Shown here: positions 63,730-64,000 of the stretch, piece by piece
How positions within the stretch are numbered: the stretch's first letter is position 1
How the letters are laid out: each line of letters begins with the position of its first letter
Assembly (NCBI GenBank): GCA_963813435.1
Contig: CAWEYY010000003.1
Coordinates: 992,001 to 1,056,000 of the forward strand
Direction: 5' to 3'
DNA from: AC-32 sp963813435
GTDB lineage: Bacteria > Actinomycetota > Thermoleophilia > Gaiellales > Gaiellaceae
DNA: 64,000 nucleotides
Made by a program: the position numbers and the translations under genes
The notes under the pieces: generated by a model
Seen by the model: only the letters and a program-made list of their open reading frames with translations
Database searches by the model: none
Told to the model about the DNA's origin: nothing

Positions 63730-64000
63730 GCAAGGTCATCGCCGCACTCGACACGAGTATGGCCGCCAAGCCGGCCCTCCTCTCGGCTCTCGCGCTGGGG
63801 AACGTCCTCGGCGCCGAGGTCGAGGCGCTGCACGTTCAGGAGGACAACGAGCGCGTCCCCCGCAGCATCGCGGCCGGCGAGCACGTGCCCCTGCACATCG
63901 CGCACGGGCCTGTCGTCGACGCCCTGGTCGAGTCCGCCCAGGCGGAGGACGTCCTTGCGCTCGTCGTGGGAGCGCGCGGCTCGCCGCTGCGCCGTGCGCC
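63726..64000 (+). CDS. Universal stress protein (3' end outside window)
   Basis: Starts at an ATG overlapping the stop of the HAD-GH65 gene. The 91 visible residues give the UspA opening V-I-A-A-L-D-T-S, then the L-A-L-V-V-G-A-R-G-S beginning of the nucleotide loop. Translational coupling to the carbohydrate enzyme mirrors the Usp/P-type ATPase pair at 3.3 kb. Confidence 0.88.
   Translation, partial: MSKVIAALDTSMAAKPALLSALALGNVLGAEVEALHVQEDNERVPRSIAAGEHVPLHIAHGPVVDALVESAQAEDVLALVVGARGSPLRRA

Overview
The window is about 70% GC, densely coded on both strands, and looks like a chromosome segment of a free-living, aerobic actinobacterium. The closest fit by gene content and style is a Thermoleophilia-type lineage (Gaiellales/Solirubrobacterales). 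That placement is inference: it rests on GC, gene families (DUF4389, OtsB1-like HAD-GH65, PadR/MarR, Flp pilin) and the many start codons sitting 6-8 nt after a -10 box; no rRNA is present to confirm it. No phage, plasmid, insertion sequence or CRISPR was found.

Layout. 1-3.2 kb: leftward run SnoaL-like, MFS, anchored protein, DUF4389 (cut by the edge). 3.3-6.7 kb: universal stress protein and P-type ATPase. 6.7-8.5 kb: small enzyme-like protein, GNAT, EamA exporter. 8.5-15.8 kb: de novo purine genes purL-purF and purM-purN-purH, split by a leftward VOC/membrane pair and a 164-bp palindromic element. 15.8-19 kb: PadR regulator with a 34-bp perfect palindrome, its membrane partner, and a secreted glycosidase-like protein. 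19-26.7 kb: sulfur metabolism (cystathionine beta-synthase, BolA, monothiol glutaredoxin, cystathionine gamma-lyase/synthase), a MarR/permease pair, methyltransferase, metallo-beta-lactamase-fold hydrolase, MFS. 26.8-33.9 kb leftward: Flp pilin, VOC, GFA, glycosyltransferase, glycogen-debranching-like hydrolase, SDR, CDF exporter, M48 protease. 33.9-37.1 kb: an unusual FtsH-like protease and an anchored partner. 37-40.3 kb: MshEN-type protein, phosphoesterase, ATP-grasp, amidase, tRNA-Val relic. 40.3-44.5 kb: redox cluster (ferredoxin, FAD reductase, ferric-reductase-like membrane protein, ApbE). 44.5-53 kb: split-barrel flavoprotein, M20 peptidase, beta-lactamase relic, SixA, DMT, methyltransferase-like membrane protein, FabF, ferritin, nuclease-like protein, tRNA-Val, DM13 protein, tRNA-Glu. 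53-64 kb: RCC1-repeat protein, Thr-rich lipoprotein, second P-type ATPase, sigma-70 factor, PAP2 enzyme, HAD-GH65 fusion, universal stress protein (cut by the edge).

Two window-wide patterns matter for anyone using this annotation. First, at least 18 genes have a TANNNT-like -10 box 6-8 nt before the start codon, implying leaderless mRNAs, and several genes (purL, bolA, an MFS gene, the sigma factor) only make sense if they start at CTG. Second, seven breaks in otherwise intact family proteins (six genes) are all repaired by removing one base; this looks more like systematic assembly insertions than true gene decay, so those genes are annotated as frameshifted rather than dead.

Functionally the segment joins purine synthesis, reverse transsulfuration with Fe-S/redox upkeep, membrane-protein quality control (M48 and FtsH-like proteases back to back), a flavin-linked membrane electron path, and glycan/trehalose metabolism.
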